64,000 bases of DNA. Source: an uncultured Clostridia bacterium. Lineage in GTDB: Bacteria > Bacillota > Clostridia > Christensenellales > UBA1242. The notes below the pieces were generated by a model. That model was not told where the DNA came from and made no database searches. It was given only the letters and a program-made list of their open reading frames with translations. The stretch lies in the NCBI GenBank assembly GCA_934748015.1, contig CAKVHF010000003.1, positions 155,975-219,974 on the forward strand. The letters are read 5' to 3'. Below are positions 62,917 to 64,000 of the stretch, piece after piece (the stretch's first letter is position 1; the number at the start of each line of letters is the position of its first letter). The position numbers and the translations under genes were made by a program.

Positions 62917-63162
62917 ATGAAAAATATAAATGATGTAGTGGTTGAAAGATTGTGTAAATATATGGGCGAAAGAAATCTTACACAATACAAACTAGCACAA
63001 CTGAGTGGAATACCCTTTCCTACACTAAAAAGTATTATGCAGAGACGAACAAAAGGAATAACTCTAAAAACAATTATTATGCTAAGCGATGGGCTACAGA
63101 TTACCCCAAGCCAATTTCTAGACAACTCAGATTTTTCAGCGAACAATCTTAATCTTGATTAA
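62917..63162 (+). CDS. Small XRE-family helix-turn-helix regulator
   Basis: An 81-residue DNA-binding protein with HTH NLTQYKLAQLSGIPFPTLKS and the C-terminal SDFSANNLNLD. It shares length and plan with the regulator at 42112-42354 (NxTQYxLxQxxGI..xTxKS, DxxFxxxxLxxx). Upstream there is no strong Shine-Dalgarno site (GGAGTACTA). It is divergent from the GT4 gene and probably controls itself and that gene. Confidence 0.88.
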   Translation: MKNINDVVVERLCKYMGERNLTQYKLAQLSGIPFPTLKSIMQRRTKGITLKTIIMLSDGLQITPSQFLDNSDFSANNLNLD

Positions 63163-63392
63163 TAATTATTATAAATTTTTTTAAATTTTTCATATAAGCA
63201 AATTTATGTAAAAAACAAACATTATTTGGCATTATTTGTCTATTTAATTACTACATAATAGTGACTTTTCGCATAATATAAACAAAATAATCTAAATAAA
63301 AATATTCTTGCCATAATAAAAACATTACACAATCTGAAAGAATATAGCTAATATTGTAATTTATCAATGTCGCAAAAAAACAAATCTAATAC
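63163..63392. other. AT-rich gap with no feature seen
   Basis: Between the XRE gene and its terminator I see only AT-rich sequence without a coding frame, clear promoter or strong hairpin. Confidence 0.5.
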
Positions 63393-63436
63393 AAAAAAAT
63401 ATCATTATGGAATTTATTCATAATGATATTTTTTGC
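63393..63436. terminator. Terminator
   Basis: AAAAAATATCATTATG pairs with CATAATGATATTTTTT around a 9-base loop; it separates the XRE gene from the repeat array. Confidence 0.8.
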
Positions 63437-63491
63437 AATCTTTAGCACTTTTTTTATAGTACCTGCTGTATTGAAATACAATATTAACTTT

Positions 63492-64000
63492 AGGGTGGTC
63501 GACTATATTAGTCGAACGGGTCCCCGAGACTACTCCGAGGGGTTCAACGCAAACCGTTAGGCTTGGGCAACAAAACCAATTGTTTTGTTGCTAGCCATCA
63601 CTTAATAGACAACAAAAAATGGCTAAATATAGCCATTTTTTTGTTGGCGGAAAGTGAGGGATTTGTCTATGTGAGGCACTAAGTGCCGAATATACCTCGG
63701 GTGGTCGACTATATCGGTCGAGCGGGTACCCGAGACTACTCCGAGGGGTTCAACTCAAAGCCGTGAGGCTTGGGCAACAAAACCAATTGTTTTGTTGCTA
63801 GCCATCACTTGACAAACAACAAAAAATGGCTAAATATAGCCATTATTTTGTTGGCGGAAAGTGAGGGATTTGTCTATGTGAGGCACTAAGTGCCGAATAT
63901 ACCTCGGGTGGTCGACTGTATCAGTCGAGCGGGTACCCGAGACTACTCCGAGGGGTTCAACTCAAAGCCGTGAGGCTTGGGCAACAAAACCAATTGTTTT
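63492..64000 (-). repeat. Tandem tRNA-Ser-end repeat array, 207-bp period, running off the window
   Basis: One partial unit (63492-63644), one full unit (63645-63851) and one cut unit (63852-64000). On the minus strand each unit ends with AAATCCCTCACTTTCCGCCA, the 3' end of a tRNA-Ser, followed by a TGGCTA/TAGCCA terminator with T run and then the next body. Body hairpins: GCACT/AGTGC, CTCGGGT/ACCCGAG enclosing TCGAC/GTCGA, AAGCC/GGCTT and GCAACAAAAC/GTTTTGTTGC. The body is homologous to the units at 19121-19737. The parent tRNA-Ser gene is expected to the right of the window. Confidence 0.9.

Noticed and set aside
63660..63720. Small peptide genes inside the repeat bodies (like tpr in E. coli rtT)
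   Set aside because: A 16-codon frame in one unit is cut shorter in the next and has no Shine-Dalgarno site.
63483..64000. CRISPR array
   Set aside because: The repeated unit is 207 bp with a tRNA end and terminator; there are no short repeats with unique spacers and no cas genes in the window.

Overview
The window looks like a chromosomal segment of an AT-rich, low-GC Gram-positive anaerobe, most likely an uncultured member of the Clostridia. The evidence is strong Shine-Dalgarno sites, a T-box leader before pheST, many U-run terminators, diderm-free lipoproteins, a two-gene SmsCB/SUF Fe-S system, rubrerythrin, glycerol-3-phosphate oxidation of the anaerobic type and the standard genetic code. 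Most genes are rich in CTAG and CTA-Leu codons. A few blocks (the 4.2-6.6 kb lipoprotein, the 34.6-38.8 kb heptose cluster, the 42.1-43.1 kb regulator/SLOG pair) are visibly poorer in CTAG and may be acquired. I cannot name the species.

Layout. 0-7 kb: a partial unknown gene, a possible IS3-family end, typA, an RsgI-like membrane protein, a 0.7-kb gap with two strongly folded elements, and a large lipoprotein. 7-11 kb: pheST with its T-box. 11-19 kb: mostly orphan proteins, a second RsgI-like protein (lipoprotein), a degenerate ABC exporter, DUF308, YitT and a GNAT enzyme. 19-20 kb: tRNA-Ser(GCT) followed by tRNA-end repeats and a stem-loop array. 20-27 kb: an ADP-ribosylglycohydrolase-like protein, an ArsR/HMA/P1B-ATPase metal operon, a TrxB-like enzyme without its cysteines, and KtrAB. 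28-34.5 kb: thyA-folA-EEP, small membrane proteins, smsCB. 34.6-38.8 kb: heptose-nucleotide synthesis plus a glycosyltransferase. 39-43 kb: ABC-2 exporter, YwaF-like protein, XRE/SLOG pair. 43.1-43.6 kb: tRNA-Thr(GGT) with a second tRNA-end repeat array. 44-50 kb: zinc-ribbon protein and a divergent glycerol/monoacylglycerol catabolic locus. 50-63 kb: rubrerythrin, AlkD-like, two more GT4 enzymes, YhaN/YhaO-like pair, NUDIX, MscL, RdgB, flavin-reductase-like, SGNH, SIMPL and a second small XRE regulator. 63.5-64 kb: a third tRNA-end repeat array running off the window.

The most unusual signal is the set of three tandem arrays in which a copy of the tRNA 3' end, a Rho-independent terminator and a 150-220 bp hairpin-rich body repeat downstream of tRNA genes, on the same strand as the tRNA. 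This resembles the architecture of the rtT repeats at Escherichia coli tyrT, but here it occurs at least at two different tRNA families, and homologous units at separate loci keep their hairpins while changing both strands of the stems. Other points of interest are several proteins with a recognisable fold but lost catalytic motifs (ABC ATPase, TrxB-like, DraG-like), the two RsgI-domain proteins without a sigma-binding part, and a fused HddC-GmhB enzyme in a complete heptose pathway.

All calls come from reading the sequence; no database search was run.
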